From contig NZ_CP130565.1 of assembly GCF_030534335.1 (NCBI RefSeq), forward strand, positions 441,501-505,500: DNA of 64,000 bases, in the 5' to 3' direction. Both the position numbers and the translations under genes were made by a program. Below, one piece after another: positions 1-10,388 of the stretch (position 1 is the stretch's first letter; each line of letters starts with the position of its first letter). The stretch is from Marivirga harenae (lineage in GTDB: Bacteria; Bacteroidota; Bacteroidia; Cytophagales; Cyclobacteriaceae). Under the pieces are notes generated by a model, which made no database searches, was not told the DNA's origin, and saw nothing but the letters and a program-made list of their open reading frames with translations.

Positions 1-2
1 TG

Positions 3-98
3 TATTTAGTAAAGAAAATTCCACGAGACCCTCGCCATTTTTCAAAAATTGAATACAAAAAACTGAAAAATATGTTAGCTAGTAAACTCAACCTATAA
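3..98 (+). CDS. 3' end of an unidentified upstream gene (partial)
   Basis: A reading frame is open from the left window edge and stops with TAA at 96-98, giving a basic 31-residue C-terminal tail ending in KNMLASKLNL. It stops one base before the ATG of the RND exporter gene, which suggests the same transcript. The tail is too short to name. A lipoprotein or outer-membrane partner of the exporter would fit the position, but that is a guess. Confidence 0.4.
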   Translation, partial: YLVKKIPRDPRHFSKIEYKKLKNMLASKLNL

Positions 99-99
99 A

Positions 100-2307
100 A
101 TGCATTGGCTAATTAAATACCGTTGGATTTCCCTCTTAATTGCTTTTGCAATCATTCCTTTTTTATGGTCAGGTATTGAAAAGGCAGTGCAAGTGGATAA
201 TCGATTGAGCATCTGGTTTCTGGAAGATGACCTGCAGTTAGCTGAGTATTATGAGTTTCAAGACAAGTTTGGTAATGATGAACTACTATTCATCCTACTT
301 AAAAACGAAAAAAGTGTATTAGATCAGGAGTTTCTAAATAATCTTGAAAAGCTTACTGATTCCATTGAAAAACTAGACAGAGTAGAAAAGGTATTTAGTC
401 CCACCAATCTAAAAATACCGAATGGCAATACTTTTGGGATTAACCAGTTCAGCAGATTTCAAGAGCCAAAATTTACGATTGACAAAAGAAAGGAGATTCT
501 AGAAATGAATCCGGCTCTGGGTGATATTCTATTTAATCAAGACCAGACGGCAGCGGCCATTTTAATACAGCCAAAAAAATATGAAAATTACGAAGCCGAA
601 AGAGCTGATTTCATTGCCGAAGTTAAAGGCTTAAGCTTCCAATATTTTGATAATGACAAGCTACATTTCGCAGGAATTGGAGTAATCTATAATGCCTTAA
701 ATCAACTTTCCGAAAAAGAATTTGCACTATTTTTAGGAATCGCATACGCAATCATATTCTTATTAACCATCATCATTTACAGACAGCTTTCGGTTCTACT
801 TTATGTATTATTTGTGATCATTCTAGCCAATTGCTTTACGCTTGGGCTATTTGGGTTAGTAGATTTACAACTGAATTTGATGAGTAGCCTAATTCCCATT
901 ATTATTAGCCTCTTGGGTGTGATGGATATCGTGCATATTGTCAACCAGCATCAAAAATACATGGCCGAAGACAAAAGCGGACTATCTGCTATGAGATCAG
1001 CCATAAAACCATGTCTTTTCACCAGTTTGACCACAATGGCAGGCTTTTTAGCACTTTATGTAAGTCCAATGTCCATTTTAGAAGACTTTGGATTGTATGC
1101 CGCCATTGGAATATTCTTTTCATTGCTATTTAGTTTCTTGCTTGCTCCCATTTTTTTACCCTACATCAAAATTCATAGAAGATATTTTCCATTTGAAAAG
1201 CTCATCCCAAGAAGTCAGTTCTTTACATCCAAAAATCAAAAGGCCATCTTAATTATTGCTTCTCTAATTGTCCTAGTATCACTTTTGGGCTTAATTCAAA
1301 TTAAAACTAACTCAGATACTCTGGGATATTTTCCTCAAAATCATGAGGTTTATCAAGACAGTAAAATGATAGAAGATATTTATGGAGCTTATCTTCCAAT
1401 AGAATATCTTATTACTGCCACAGATGCAAATAAAAATAAGCTTCTTCAAAACACGGTTGACTGGACAGATGAAGTCAATCACTCCATTACTGGCATAGAA
1501 AGGACTTTAGGTTTTCACACATTATATGAAACCGCATTTAAAAGGGAATACAATGAAAAATGGCGGCAGGCAATTGAAAGTAAAGGCTTGGTAAACAGAA
1601 CGGAATTGCAATTGAAAAAGCACTATACAGATCTCTTTCAAAGTTTTAATCACGAAGAATCGAATACTTACAGGGTCACATTCTTTACTAAAATGCTATC
1701 AGCAAATGAAATGACTGCAAAAATTAATCAGATAAATGATTTAGCAAATCAGCATTTTGATAATAATACCCAAATTTCAGTAGCAGGCTATCAACCAATG
1801 TACGCCTCTATTATCACTTTTGTGATCAAAACACAAGTTTACAGCTTGCTAACTGCATTCGTGATGGTCTTCCTACTCCTTTGGTGGATTGTCAAAAGGA
1901 TCCGATTAGCCGTACTAGCCACTTCTATAAATCTTCTTCCAGTGCTGGTGGTATTTGGCGTAATGGGTTGGTTTAATATTAACTTGGATACGGCTACCGC
2001 AAGTTTAGCGGCCATTATCCTATGTATTTGCATAGATGACACTATACATTTCGTACACCACTTTTTGAAAAATAAAGAAGGAAAAAACCAATCAATTGAA
2101 ATGGCAATTGACAGCACCTTAAAATGGGTGGGGAAAGCCATCGTAATCAGTAGCTTACTATTATTTCTTGGATTCGGCTCTATGATATTTGCCTCCCTAA
2201 ACACTGTATTCTATTTTGGCTTACTGATTTCTATCGCGGTATTAGTGGCAGTTATTAGCCAACTTTTTCTCTTTCCTGTTTTGTTGTTAAAGTTTGCTAA
2301 AAAGTAA
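100..2307 (+). CDS. RND-superfamily (MMPL/SSD-type) exporter
   Basis: The 735-residue membrane protein has the duplicated RND layout: a membrane segment near residues 7-25, an extracytoplasmic loop to about 215, a block of about five helices at 215-365, a second lone helix near 385-405, a second loop, and a final helix block from about 580 to the end. The segment IISLLGVMDIVHIVNQH in the first half and ILCICIDDTIHFVHHF in the second carry the acidic and His residues expected for proton relay. Loops are shorter than in AcrB or HAE1 pumps, so it belongs with the single-component RND/Patched-like lipid or hydrophobe exporters. The substrate is unknown. It starts one base after the preceding stop codon. 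Confidence 0.85.
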   Translation: MHWLIKYRWISLLIAFAIIPFLWSGIEKAVQVDNRLSIWFLEDDLQLAEYYEFQDKFGNDELLFILLKNEKSVLDQEFLNNLEKLTDSIEKLDRVEKVFSPTNLKIPNGNTFGINQFSRFQEPKFTIDKRKEILEMNPALGDILFNQDQTAAAILIQPKKYENYEAERADFIAEVKGLSFQYFDNDKLHFAGIGVIYNALNQLSEKEFALFLGIAYAIIFLLTIIIYRQLSVLLYVLFVIILANCFTLGLFGLVDLQLNLMSSLIPIIISLLGVMDIVHIVNQHQKYMAEDKSGLSAMRSAIKPCLFTSLTTMAGFLALYVSPMSILEDFGLYAAIGIFFSLLFSFLLAPIFLPYIKIHRRYFPFEKLIPRSQFFTSKNQKAILIIASLIVLVSLLGLIQIKTNSDTLGYFPQNHEVYQDSKMIEDIYGAYLPIEYLITATDANKNKLLQNTVDWTDEVNHSITGIERTLGFHTLYETAFKREYNEKWRQAIESKGLVNRTELQLKKHYTDLFQSFNHEESNTYRVTFFTKMLSANEMTAKINQINDLANQHFDNNTQISVAGYQPMYASIITFVIKTQVYSLLTAFVMVFLLLWWIVKRIRLAVLATSINLLPVLVVFGVMGWFNINLDTATASLAAIILCICIDDTIHFVHHFLKNKEGKNQSIEMAIDSTLKWVGKAIVISSLLLFLGFGSMIFASLNTVFYFGLLISIAVLVAVISQLFLFPVLLLKFAKK

Positions 2308-2309
2308 AA

Positions 2310-2350
2310 TACCATGAAAATCGTAACTTACACTTTCATTTTTCATGGTA
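2310..2350. terminator. Inverted repeat between convergent genes, probable bidirectional terminator
   Basis: TACCATGAAAA at 2310-2320 is repeated in inverted orientation at 2340-2350, giving an 11-bp perfect stem with a 19-nt loop between the stop of the exporter gene and the stop of ilvA. There is no clean U-tract on either strand, so a termination role is inferred from position and stem strength. Confidence 0.4.
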
Positions 2351-2373
2351 AAACAAATATCGAGAGAACTAAA

Positions 2374-3639
2374 TTACACAACCAAATCCAATAAATACTG
2401 CTTGTCATTTAGATAATCCCCGTAAAAGCCCAATCGCTTCATGTTTTTTAATAATTGAGGGAAATCAGATGAATTTTTTAATTCGATGCCTACCACCGCA
2501 GAACCCGTTTCTCGGGAATTCTTTTTCGTATATTCAAAATGGCTAATGTCATCATCGGGACCTAACACCTCCACTACAAATTGCTTTAATGCTCCAGCTC
2601 TTTGTGGGAATTTTACTACAAAATAGTGCTTTAAACCTTTGTAAAGCAGTGCTCTTTCTTTAATTTCTTCTGTTCTAGTGATATCATTATTGCTTCCGCT
2701 CAGCACGCAAACCACATTTTTTCCTTTTATTTCCTCTGCATATTGTTCCAAAGCCGCAATGGATAATGCCCCAGCTGGCTCAGCTACTATGGCGTCTTTA
2801 TTATATAATTGCAAAATCACATCGCAAACTTTTCCTTCTTCCACGGTAATAACTTCAGTCAAATTCTGTCGGCAGATTTCAAAGTTCAAATCTCCCACTT
2901 TTTTTACGGCTGCTCCATCCACAAATTTTTCAATTTGCTGCAAAACAGTATTCACTCCAATTTGAATGGAAGTTTTCATGGCAGGTGCACCTGCTGGTTC
3001 TACCCCAATGATTTTCGTTTGTGGTGACAAGGACTTAAATACACTACTTACCCCAGCTGACAGTCCACCTCCCCCAACAGGCAAAAAAAGATAATCAATT
3101 GGGTTCTCTGCCTGTTGTAAAATTTCCAGCCCGACTGTGCCTTGTCCTTCAATCACTTTAGGGTCATCAAAAGGGTGAATAAATACTGCTCCGGATTTTT
3201 CCTGATATTCCTGTGCAGCATGAAAAGCATCATCAAAGGTATCGCCCACCAACTCTATCTCCACGAAATCCTCTCCAAACATTTCAACTTGAGCAATTTT
3301 CTGTTTTGGAGTTGGAGCAGGCATGAAAATCCTGCCTTTTACTCCCAGTTTTTTACATGAAAAAGCCACTCCTTGTGCATGGTTCCCAGCACTTGCGCAG
3401 ACAATTCCTTTATCTAATTCTTCACGGCTGAGACTACTGATTTTATTGTACGAACCTCTAATTTTATAAGACCTTACGGGTTGTAAATCTTCCCTTTTGA
3501 ACTGAATATTAGCATCAAACTCTTTTGATAAACCTAAATTCGGTGTCAAAGGGGTTTGAAGTGCCACACCTTTTAGTTTCTGCGCGGCACTTTGTATGGC
3601 TTCTATTTTTGGGTAGTATGCTCTTAGGATTTCAGACAT
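2374..3639 (-). CDS. ilvA: Threonine ammonia-lyase (threonine dehydratase)
   Basis: This PLP enzyme deaminates threonine to 2-oxobutanoate, the first committed step to isoleucine. The 421-residue length fits the short biosynthetic form: a fold-type II catalytic domain (about 1-320) and one C-terminal ACT-like domain (about 335-421) that normally senses isoleucine. The PLP lysine sits in RSYKIRGSY near residue 58, and the phosphate-binding glycine loop is PVGGGGLSAG near 190. It is separated from ilvC by about 460 bp containing hairpins, so it probably has its own transcript although it shares orientation with the ilv-leu block. Confidence 0.95.
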   Translation of the reverse strand: MSEILRAYYPKIEAIQSAAQKLKGVALQTPLTPNLGLSKEFDANIQFKREDLQPVRSYKIRGSYNKISSLSREELDKGIVCASAGNHAQGVAFSCKKLGVKGRIFMPAPTPKQKIAQVEMFGEDFVEIELVGDTFDDAFHAAQEYQEKSGAVFIHPFDDPKVIEGQGTVGLEILQQAENPIDYLFLPVGGGGLSAGVSSVFKSLSPQTKIIGVEPAGAPAMKTSIQIGVNTVLQQIEKFVDGAAVKKVGDLNFEICRQNLTEVITVEEGKVCDVILQLYNKDAIVAEPAGALSIAALEQYAEEIKGKNVVCVLSGSNNDITRTEEIKERALLYKGLKHYFVVKFPQRAGALKQFVVEVLGPDDDISHFEYTKKNSRETGSAVVGIELKNSSDFPQLLKNMKRLGFYGDYLNDKQYLLDLVV

Positions 3640-4098
3640 CTTTCAGATATAAATTGCTAAATGAAATAATATTTACTTTTTTTAATTGATACTTCAGCCC
3701 TCTGGCCGGGTAGATTCTACTTTATCATGAATAAAAAATCAATAAGGTCATAAGGATCCCGAATGCTACTAAGTTATGCTTGAAGTATATCATTTACTGT
3801 CAGCCTAAAAAATAACCTTGGTTATTTTCCTTTGTGTTCTATTGCCTCTTTTGTGGTAGGAATTTGCTGACATTAGTAGATACTAACGAGATTTATTTTC
3901 AACCACAAAAGAGGCAAAAGAAAACAATAGGTTTTTCGCTTAAAGCGAAAAAAATCGACAAAGTAATTCCCTTAACTTTATAGCATTATAGTCATCCCGA
4001 TAGGGACATCCAGGTTCATTTTTATTCTTTAAGGCAATGTTCACTAAAATAATTAATGCCACTGATAGCCAACGACCTAAAATAAATTATTAAATATT
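3640..4098. other. Intergenic region between ilvC and ilvA with inverted repeats
   Basis: No credible gene is seen. The stretch holds a 16-bp perfect inverted repeat (3842-3857 with 3902-3917), a short AT-rich hairpin with 9-bp arms TTTTTCGCT (3932-3952), and a segment from 3811 that resembles one at 16830. The hairpin lies about 150 bp past the ilvC stop and may end the ilv transcript, although no U-tract follows it. Confidence 0.5.
3842..3917. repeat. 16-bp perfect inverted repeat
   Basis: TTGCCTCTTTTGTGGT at 3842-3857 is matched by its exact reverse complement at 3902-3917, with a 44-nt spacer. The left arm is preceded by a short AATAACCTTGGTTATT palindrome (from 3811) followed by TTTGTGTTCT. 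A related arrangement occurs at 16830-16874, so this is likely one copy of a dispersed genomic repeat. Confidence 0.6.
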
Positions 4099-5145
4099 TT
4101 ATGCATTTTCAGGTCTTAGCTTTCGGACTGCAGCACCGGCTTGCCACATTTCAGAATTTTTCAATTCATCCAATTCCCTTTCTAACTCCACTCTGTAATC
4201 AGGTTTTTCATTGGCGGTGATGGTCAATTTTGCTTCATTCCCTGTCTCAACCGAATCATATAATTCTTCAAAAACAGGCTTTACAGCATCTCTGAATTTT
4301 TTCCACCAATCTAATGCACCACGTTGCGCTGTTGTGGAGCAATTGGCGTACATCCAATCCATTCCGTTTTCAGCCACCAAAGGATATAAAGATTGTGTAG
4401 CTTCTTCTACTGTTTCATTGAAAGCTTCTGACGGTGAATGCCCTTTTTTGCGCAATAAATCATATTGCGCAGCAAATAATCCTTGAATTGCTCCCATCAA
4501 ACTTCCTCTCTCTCCAGTTAAATCACTGTAAACTTCCTTTTGGAAATTTGTTTGAAATAAATAACCTGAGCCTACGCCTATTCCTAAGGCCACACATCTT
4601 TCCCAGGCTTTCCCGGTAGAGTCCTGATGAATCGCAAAGCTGGAATTCAAACCTCTTCCCTCTACAAATAATCTTCTTAAGCTGGTACCTGATCCTTTAG
4701 GGGCCACTAAGATAACATCTACATCTTTCGGTGGTATTATCCCTGTTTGATCTTTATAAGTCACACCAAAACCGTGAGAGAAGTAGAGTGCTTTGCCTGG
4801 GCTCAGATGCTTTTTCACCATCTCCCATTGTGCAATTTGGCCTGCATCGGATAATAAATACTGCAGAATAGTCCCCTTTTCAGCAGCTTCTTCCAGCTCA
4901 AAAAGCGTTTTACCTGGTTCCCAGCCGTCAGCAACTGCCTTGTCCCAGCTCTTTGAACCTTTTCGTTGCCCTACAATTACATTGAATCCATTATCCTTCA
5001 AATTCAATGCTTGACCTGGGCCTTGAACTCCATACCCAAGGACGGCAATCGTTTCATCTTTCAATACTTCCTGTGCTTTCTCTAAAGGAAATTCTTGTCG
5101 CGTTACGACCTCTTCTTCTACTGTTCCAAATTTTAGTTTTGCCAT
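4099..5145 (-). CDS. ilvC: Ketol-acid reductoisomerase
   Basis: The enzyme converts 2-acetolactate and 2-aceto-2-hydroxybutyrate to dihydroxy acids using NADPH and Mg2+. The 348-residue protein has the Rossmann motif GYGVQGPGQ at about 37-45, followed by GQRKGSKSW in the cofactor phosphate-binding loop. Metal-binding acidic residues lie in DLTGERG and in the FNETVEEATQSL helix. The GYGVQGPGQ signature resembles the fungal/plant-like branch seen in Bacteroidota rather than the GYGSQGHA form of most bacteria. It is the last gene of the leu-ilv run on this strand. Confidence 0.96.
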   Translation of the reverse strand: MAKLKFGTVEEEVVTRQEFPLEKAQEVLKDETIAVLGYGVQGPGQALNLKDNGFNVIVGQRKGSKSWDKAVADGWEPGKTLFELEEAAEKGTILQYLLSDAGQIAQWEMVKKHLSPGKALYFSHGFGVTYKDQTGIIPPKDVDVILVAPKGSGTSLRRLFVEGRGLNSSFAIHQDSTGKAWERCVALGIGVGSGYLFQTNFQKEVYSDLTGERGSLMGAIQGLFAAQYDLLRKKGHSPSEAFNETVEEATQSLYPLVAENGMDWMYANCSTTAQRGALDWWKKFRDAVKPVFEELYDSVETGNEAKLTITANEKPDYRVELERELDELKNSEMWQAGAAVRKLRPENA

Positions 5146-5392
5146 TTTTATTAGATTTTAGAGTCTAGATTATAGAACCTAGACGGGTTTATTATTTAAT
5201 TCTGTTTGTTACTTTTCTTCGCTAAGTTGACAGTCGACAATAATAGGCCAGAGGCCTATTCAGTTGACAAAAGGTTGTAATCAAGCTCACCAGTTTGCTA
5301 TCACTTTTTGTCAACTGTCTATTGTCAATTTTCTACTTATTGCTGATCTTCGGTACTGACCTAATTATTAATTCGTAATTACTAATTATTAA
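5146..5392. repeat. Short palindromes between ilvN and ilvC
   Basis: The 247-bp gap holds AATAGGCC-AGA-GGCCTATT (5242-5260), a 12-bp inverted repeat CAGTTGACAAAA / TTTTGTCAACTG (5261-5272 and 5306-5317), and AT-rich runs of the TAGATTATAGAACCTAGA type. These could stabilise the transcript upstream of ilvC or be small repetitive insertions. No gene is seen. Confidence 0.5.
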
Positions 5393-5926
5393 TTACAGTC
5401 GAGAGGCTTCCTCCACTTCTGTGAAGTATTCCTGAAATTCTTTCATTGGTTTAGAAATGGAAATCCTGCCTGAGCGAACAAATTCCAGAATGCCATGAGG
5501 CTTTAATTGCTCAAAAAGCTCTTGCGTTTCCTCTTTGAAGCCTGTCTTTTCAATAATGGTAAAATCAGGCTCTACTGCTAATAATCTAGCATGATGCTTT
5601 CGAACAATATATTCCACCTCTTTAGTCTGAGATAATAACTTAGTCGGCATCTTGTATAGCGCCATTTCTTGATATACTATGCCATCATTTTTATGGTAAA
5701 AAGCTTTAAAAACATCCACTTGCTTTTCAATTTGTTTTACAATTTTTTTGATTTGATCTTCCGTTGAACTCACCACTAATGTATAGCGATGAATATCCTT
5801 CACTTCACTTTCAGAAGCTGTAATACTCTCAATATTGATATGTCTACGAGTGAAAATAGTGGTTACCCTGTGCAGAATACCTATCAGGTTCTCTGTATAA
5901 ATTGATATGGTGAACTGTTCTTTCAT
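5393..5926 (-). CDS. ilvN: Acetolactate synthase small (regulatory) subunit
   Basis: The 177-residue protein begins with the ACT-domain sequence of AHAS regulatory subunits (TISIYTENLIGILHRVTTIF, residues 6-25) and continues with the usual second domain. It confers valine or isoleucine feedback on the large subunit. It lies directly downstream of ilvB, as expected for a two-subunit enzyme. The length matches the common ilvH/ilvN size of 160-180 residues. Confidence 0.93.
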   Translation of the reverse strand: MKEQFTISIYTENLIGILHRVTTIFTRRHINIESITASESEVKDIHRYTLVVSSTEDQIKKIVKQIEKQVDVFKAFYHKNDGIVYQEMALYKMPTKLLSQTKEVEYIVRKHHARLLAVEPDFTIIEKTGFKEETQELFEQLKPHGILEFVRSGRISISKPMKEFQEYFTEVEEASRL

Positions 5927-5941
5927 AATTTAGATTTTTAG

Positions 5942-6022
5942 ATACTAGGTTCTAGAATCTAGACAACGAAGTCTGAATTTCAGATTTTTATTTCTAGGTT
6001 CTAGGTTCTTGTTTCTAGGTTC
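5942..6022. repeat. Degenerate TCTAGGTTC repeat cluster between ilvB and ilvN
   Basis: TCTAGGTTC occurs at 5993-6001, 6000-6008 and 6014-6022, and a related self-complementary GGTTCTAGAATCTAGAC lies near 5948-5964. Similar sequence occurs just upstream of ilvC (about 5150-5180). It appears to be a small intergenic repeat family within the operon. Confidence 0.5.
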
Positions 6023-6028
6023 TTTATT

Positions 6029-7756
6029 TCATTCCAGTCTAATCTCTGAAACTGACGCCCCAGTTGGAATCATAGGGAAAATATTATTTTCCTTCCCTAC
6101 CATTACTTCCAATAGGCAGCTTCCCTCATGAGATAAAAAACTATGAATACTGTCTTCCAATTTCTCTCTTTCTGTTACTTTTTCCGATTCAATTCCATAG
6201 CCTTTTGCTATCATTTGGAAATCGGGATTGACCATATCCACAGAGGAGTAGCGCTTTTCAAAAAACATATCTTGCCATTGCCTTACCATTCCCAGATATT
6301 CATTATTCAATAATAGAATTTTAACATCCACTTTGGTTTCGAAAATCACGCCCAACTCCTGTATGGTCATTTGAAAACCACCATCTCCAATCACGGCAAT
6401 TACTTGACGGTGTGGAGCCGCAAATTTTGCCCCAATGGCTGCCGGAAGTGCAAAACCCATAGTGCCCAATCCGCCTGAAGTAACATTGCTTTTCCAATTA
6501 GCATACTCATAATAGCGCTGAGCTACCATCTGATGCTGTCCTACATCGGTCACAATAATCGCATTACCTCTTGAAATATGGGAAATATGCTTAATCACTT
6601 CACCCATACTCATTGGCTCATCTGCTCGAGGATTTAATTCATCTTTAATTACTTTTTCATCCTCTTGTGCATTGAGTTCATTAAATCTTGCTAGCCATTG
6701 ATCATGTTGGTTCTCATTAACTTTGTCCAAAAGTGCTTTTAATGACTCCTTGCAGTTCCCCAAAACAGGTACATCTGCCTCCACATTTTTATTAATTTCA
6801 GCTGGATCGATTTCTAAATGAATGACCTTGGCTTGCTTTGCATATCTACTTACATCACCCGTAACTCTGTCGTCAAAGCGCATTCCCACTGCAATCAATA
6901 CATCACATTCATTGGTCAGAATATTGGGAGCGTAATTTCCGTGCATTCCCAGCATACCTACATTTAATGGATGAGAAGTCGGCAACGCAGATAAGCCCAT
7001 GATAGTCCAGGCTGCAGGAATGCCTGTTTTTTCTACAAAATCTTCAAACTCCTTTTTTGCATTAGATAAAAGGACTCCATGTCCGAAAAGAATCAATGGC
7101 TTCCTAGCAGAATTGATCAGTGCAGCTGCTTGATCTAATGCCTCTTCGTTTAATTTAGGATTGGGCACATAGCTCCTTATTTGATCGCAAGTTTCATAGT
7201 TCTCAAACTCCGCTTTTTCAAACTGAGCATCTTTAGTGATATCTACCAAAACAGGCCCAGGTTTTCCACTTCGGGCAATGTAAAATGCTTTTGCTACAGC
7301 AGCAGGTATATCCTTAGCTTTAGTCACCTGAATATTCCATTTGGTAACCGCCATAGATATACTTACAATATCGGTTTCCTGAAAAGCATCAGAACCTATC
7401 ATTTTGCCAGGGACTTGTCCTGTTATGCAAACCAAAGGCGTAGAATCCAACTGCGCATCGGCCAAGCCTGTGATTAAATTGGTGGCTCCCGGCCCGGAAG
7501 TAGCCAAACAAACCCCTACTTTACCCGAAACTCTTGCAAAACCTTGAGCAGCATGGGTAGCCCCTTGTTCATGACGAGTCATGATATGTTTTATCTTTTC
7601 TTTTTGGTCAAATAAAGCATCATAAACAGGCATAATGGCACCACCGGGATAGCCGAAAAGTGTTTCTACTCCTTCACGGATAAGGCAATTCACCAATGCC
7701 GCTGCACCGCTCATGCTTATTTTGGTTTTTTGTGATTTCGTGGCTACTATTTTCAT
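6029..7756 (-). CDS. ilvB: Acetolactate synthase large (catalytic) subunit
   Basis: This ThDP enzyme condenses pyruvate with pyruvate or 2-oxobutanoate. The 575-residue protein has the three ThDP-enzyme domains: PYR (catalytic Glu in RHEQGATHAAQGFAR near residue 63), a central FAD-binding domain, and PP with the ThDP motif GDGGFQ...LLNNEYLG. The C-terminus IPTGASVSEIRLE is typical of AHAS. It lies one base from ilvD and about 100 bp from ilvN, consistent with one transcript. Confidence 0.96.
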   Translation of the reverse strand: MKIVATKSQKTKISMSGAAALVNCLIREGVETLFGYPGGAIMPVYDALFDQKEKIKHIMTRHEQGATHAAQGFARVSGKVGVCLATSGPGATNLITGLADAQLDSTPLVCITGQVPGKMIGSDAFQETDIVSISMAVTKWNIQVTKAKDIPAAVAKAFYIARSGKPGPVLVDITKDAQFEKAEFENYETCDQIRSYVPNPKLNEEALDQAAALINSARKPLILFGHGVLLSNAKKEFEDFVEKTGIPAAWTIMGLSALPTSHPLNVGMLGMHGNYAPNILTNECDVLIAVGMRFDDRVTGDVSRYAKQAKVIHLEIDPAEINKNVEADVPVLGNCKESLKALLDKVNENQHDQWLARFNELNAQEDEKVIKDELNPRADEPMSMGEVIKHISHISRGNAIIVTDVGQHQMVAQRYYEYANWKSNVTSGGLGTMGFALPAAIGAKFAAPHRQVIAVIGDGGFQMTIQELGVIFETKVDVKILLLNNEYLGMVRQWQDMFFEKRYSSVDMVNPDFQMIAKGYGIESEKVTEREKLEDSIHSFLSHEGSCLLEVMVGKENNIFPMIPTGASVSEIRLE

Positions 7757-7757
7757 A

Positions 7758-9437
7758 TTATAAATCGGTTATACATCCCAAAGATGCTGATGATACCAGC
7801 TTGGAATATTTCTTCAAGCTCCCGCTAAGTTTTCTGGCCGGCTTTTCTGGATTGCCTCTTAAACGTCCAGCCCATTCATTTTCATCTATCAAAACACTGA
7901 TGGAGTTTTCTATCGCATCAATTCTAATGCGGTCTCCATCTTCTACAAAAGCTAGTGGTCCATCGTCAAAGGCCTCAGGGCTGATATGTCCTACCACAAA
8001 ACCATGAGTTCCTCCCGAGAATCTACCGTCTGTAATGAGTGCTACTTTATTTCCTAAGCCTGCTCCCATAATGGCGGCTGTTGGTTTTAGCATTTCTGGC
8101 ATACCAGGTCCACCTTTCGGGCCCTCATAGCGGATTACCACTACATCGCCTTCTTGTATTTCTCCATTAGCTATTCCTGCATTAGCTAAAAATTCTCCAT
8201 CGTAAACTCTTGCGTTTCCTTCAAAAATCTCACCTTCCTTTCCTGTAATCTTAGCTACAGCTCCTTCAGGTGCTAAATTACCTTTCAAAATCCTGAGGTG
8301 GCCTGAGCTTTTGATAGGATTTTTCACTGAATGAATGATGTCTTGCTGCTCTCCTAAACCTTGAACATCTTTATAATTTTCAGCTAAAGTTTTACCTGTT
8401 ATAGTCATGCAATCTCCGTGAAGAAGCCCTTCCTCCAACATCATTTTCATCACTGCAGGAATCCCACCACTTTTATGAAGATCTTCCATCAGGTATTTAC
8501 CAGAAGGCTTCAAATCCGCCAGATAAGGGGTTTCTAAACTGATTTGAGCGAAATCTTCCAATGTTAAATCGATTTCAAAAGCATTGGCAACAGCCAACAA
8601 ATGTAATACCGCATTGGTCGATCCGCCCAAAACTGTAATCAACCGTATGGCATTTTCAAATGACTTTTTGGTGACTATATCTCTTGGCTTTAAATCATTT
8701 TCAATTAATTTTTTAATCGCTAAACCAGCGTCTGCACATTCCATCTTCTTCTCTTCACTTTGAGCAGGATTTGATGCTCCATATGGCAAGCATAGTCCTA
8801 AAGCTTCAATAGCTGAAGCCATGGTATTGGCCGTGTACATGCCTCCACAAGCTCCAGGGCCCGGACAGGCATTAGCTACTACTCCTTTAAAGTCTTCTTC
8901 AGAAATAGTATTGGCTTGTTTCTTACCCAATGCTTCAAAAGCAGAAACTACATCCAGTTTTTCGCCATTATGACAACCAGGCGCAATAGTTCCTCCATAA
9001 ATAATCAGTGAAGGCCGATTCAATCTACCCATAGCAATTAATGCTCCGGGCATATTTTTATCACAACCCGTGATGGCAATCATAGCATCATAAGCTTGTG
9101 CATTCACTACCGTTTCCATGGAATCAGCTATGATGTCTCTGGAGGGCAAAGAATAACGCATGCCGTTAGTGCCCATAGAAATACCATCGCTAACCCCAAT
9201 TGTATTGAAAATCAGTCCGACCCAGTCGTAAGATTTTATGCTCTTTTTGACCTCCACCGCCAAATCATTCAAATGCATATTGCATGGATTGCCTTCAAAA
9301 CCAGTGCTAGCAATGCCAATTTGCGGCTTCTCCAAATCTTCATCAGATAAACCAATGGCATGCAACATGGCTTGAGCTGCAGGTTGGGTAGGGTCCTGCG
9401 TTACAGCTTTACTGTATGGATTTAATTCTTTTGCCAT
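7758..9437 (-). CDS. ilvD: Dihydroxy-acid dehydratase
   Basis: This Fe-S and Mg2+ enzyme makes the branched 2-oxo acids from dihydroxy acids. The 559-residue protein shows three conserved cluster-ligand cysteines: Cys52 (NPCNMHLN), Cys125 (TGCDKNMPG) and Cys197 ([14 protein letters not shown]). The Mg-binding lysine and acidic motifs and the late signature GRFSGGTHG are also present. Its ATG overlaps the ilvE stop codon in a TAATG junction, pointing to translational coupling. Confidence 0.96.
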   Translation of the reverse strand: MAKELNPYSKAVTQDPTQPAAQAMLHAIGLSDEDLEKPQIGIASTGFEGNPCNMHLNDLAVEVKKSIKSYDWVGLIFNTIGVSDGISMGTNGMRYSLPSRDIIADSMETVVNAQAYDAMIAITGCDKNMPGALIAMGRLNRPSLIIYGGTIAPGCHNGEKLDVVSAFEALGKKQANTISEEDFKGVVANACPGPGACGGMYTANTMASAIEALGLCLPYGASNPAQSEEKKMECADAGLAIKKLIENDLKPRDIVTKKSFENAIRLITVLGGSTNAVLHLLAVANAFEIDLTLEDFAQISLETPYLADLKPSGKYLMEDLHKSGGIPAVMKMMLEEGLLHGDCMTITGKTLAENYKDVQGLGEQQDIIHSVKNPIKSSGHLRILKGNLAPEGAVAKITGKEGEIFEGNARVYDGEFLANAGIANGEIQEGDVVVIRYEGPKGGPGMPEMLKPTAAIMGAGLGNKVALITDGRFSGGTHGFVVGHISPEAFDDGPLAFVEDGDRIRIDAIENSISVLIDENEWAGRLRGNPEKPARKLSGSLKKYSKLVSSASLGCITDL

Positions 9438-10327
9438 TATATGATGGTTTGATTTTGTAAATCGTTAAACAATACTTTTTGACGATAAATATGATAGAGA
9501 CTTTGACCAATAGAATCTTCCCAAGCCAATGGAAAAACTGTATCATTAACTTGCGCTATAGGGGCTATTTCCGCGGCTGTCCCACTAAAAAATGCCGTAT
9601 CTGCTTCCAGAAGTTGGGATTTAGAAATTGGCTTTTCGGTTACTTTTATGCCATGCTCTTTACACAATTCCAATACAGTTTGACGTGTAATTCCTGGCAA
9701 AATAGTCCCTCTGGAAGGCGTGAATAATTCACCATTTTTCTCAATGAAAATATTTGCACCTGAGCCTTCTGATACATGTCCTGAAAAATCCAACAATATG
9801 GCCTCATCATATCCTAATTTTTTGGCTTCTGTGGTGGCTAAGATTGAATTGGTATAATGTCCTACCACTTTCGCTTCCACATGCTGTGATGCTGGATGAA
9901 TACGCTGATAAGATGATATTTTAGCTTTTATCGGATCATGCCCCAAATACTTTTCCCACTTCCATGCACAGATGAACACATGTACTTCATCGGTTGGCTG
10001 CAGTGCCATATTAGCTCCCAAGTAAACCAAAGGACGGATATATGCATCTGTCAAATTATTTCTATCCAACAATTCATAAGTTATTGACACCAGTTCCTCC
10101 ACAGAATAAGGTATTTTGATATGCATTAAATCTGCTGATTTATGCAATCGCTCATAGTGTTCATGGGCTTTGAAAATGTTGAATCCCACATCATTTTTAT
10201 AAGCGCGAATACCTTCAAACACACCATTTCCATAGTGCAAGGTTTGACCGTACAAACTTGTTTTGGCATCTTCGGCATATTGCCAATCGCCATTATGGAA
10301 TACCAGAGTTTTATTATTGTAATACAT
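9437..10327 (-). CDS. ilvE: Branched-chain amino acid aminotransferase
   Basis: This fold-type IV PLP aminotransferase carries out the final step for Leu, Ile and Val. The 296-residue protein has the substrate-loop sequence [13 protein letters not shown] near 31-43, the PLP lysine at about Lys153 ([11 protein letters not shown]), and the cofactor-binding segment [10 protein letters not shown] followed by [12 protein letters not shown]. It is the first structural gene after the attenuator, so it opens the ilv half of the block. The 3' end overlaps ilvD by one base. Confidence 0.95.
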   Translation of the reverse strand: MYYNNKTLVFHNGDWQYAEDAKTSLYGQTLHYGNGVFEGIRAYKNDVGFNIFKAHEHYERLHKSADLMHIKIPYSVEELVSITYELLDRNNLTDAYIRPLVYLGANMALQPTDEVHVFICAWKWEKYLGHDPIKAKISSYQRIHPASQHVEAKVVGHYTNSILATTEAKKLGYDEAILLDFSGHVSEGSGANIFIEKNGELFTPSRGTILPGITRQTVLELCKEHGIKVTEKPISKSQLLEADTAFFSGTAAEIAPIAQVNDTVFPLAWEDSIGQSLYHIYRQKVLFNDLQNQTII

Positions 10328-10388
10328 AGCATATGGGTTTATAGATATCTTAATAGTATCAGCTTCTTTAATTCGTAATGTGTACCGA

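Noticed and set aside
3932-3952. Classical rho-independent terminator for the ilv operon
   Set aside because: The hairpin is AT-rich and is not followed by a U-tract on the minus strand, so it is recorded only as part of the intergenic description.
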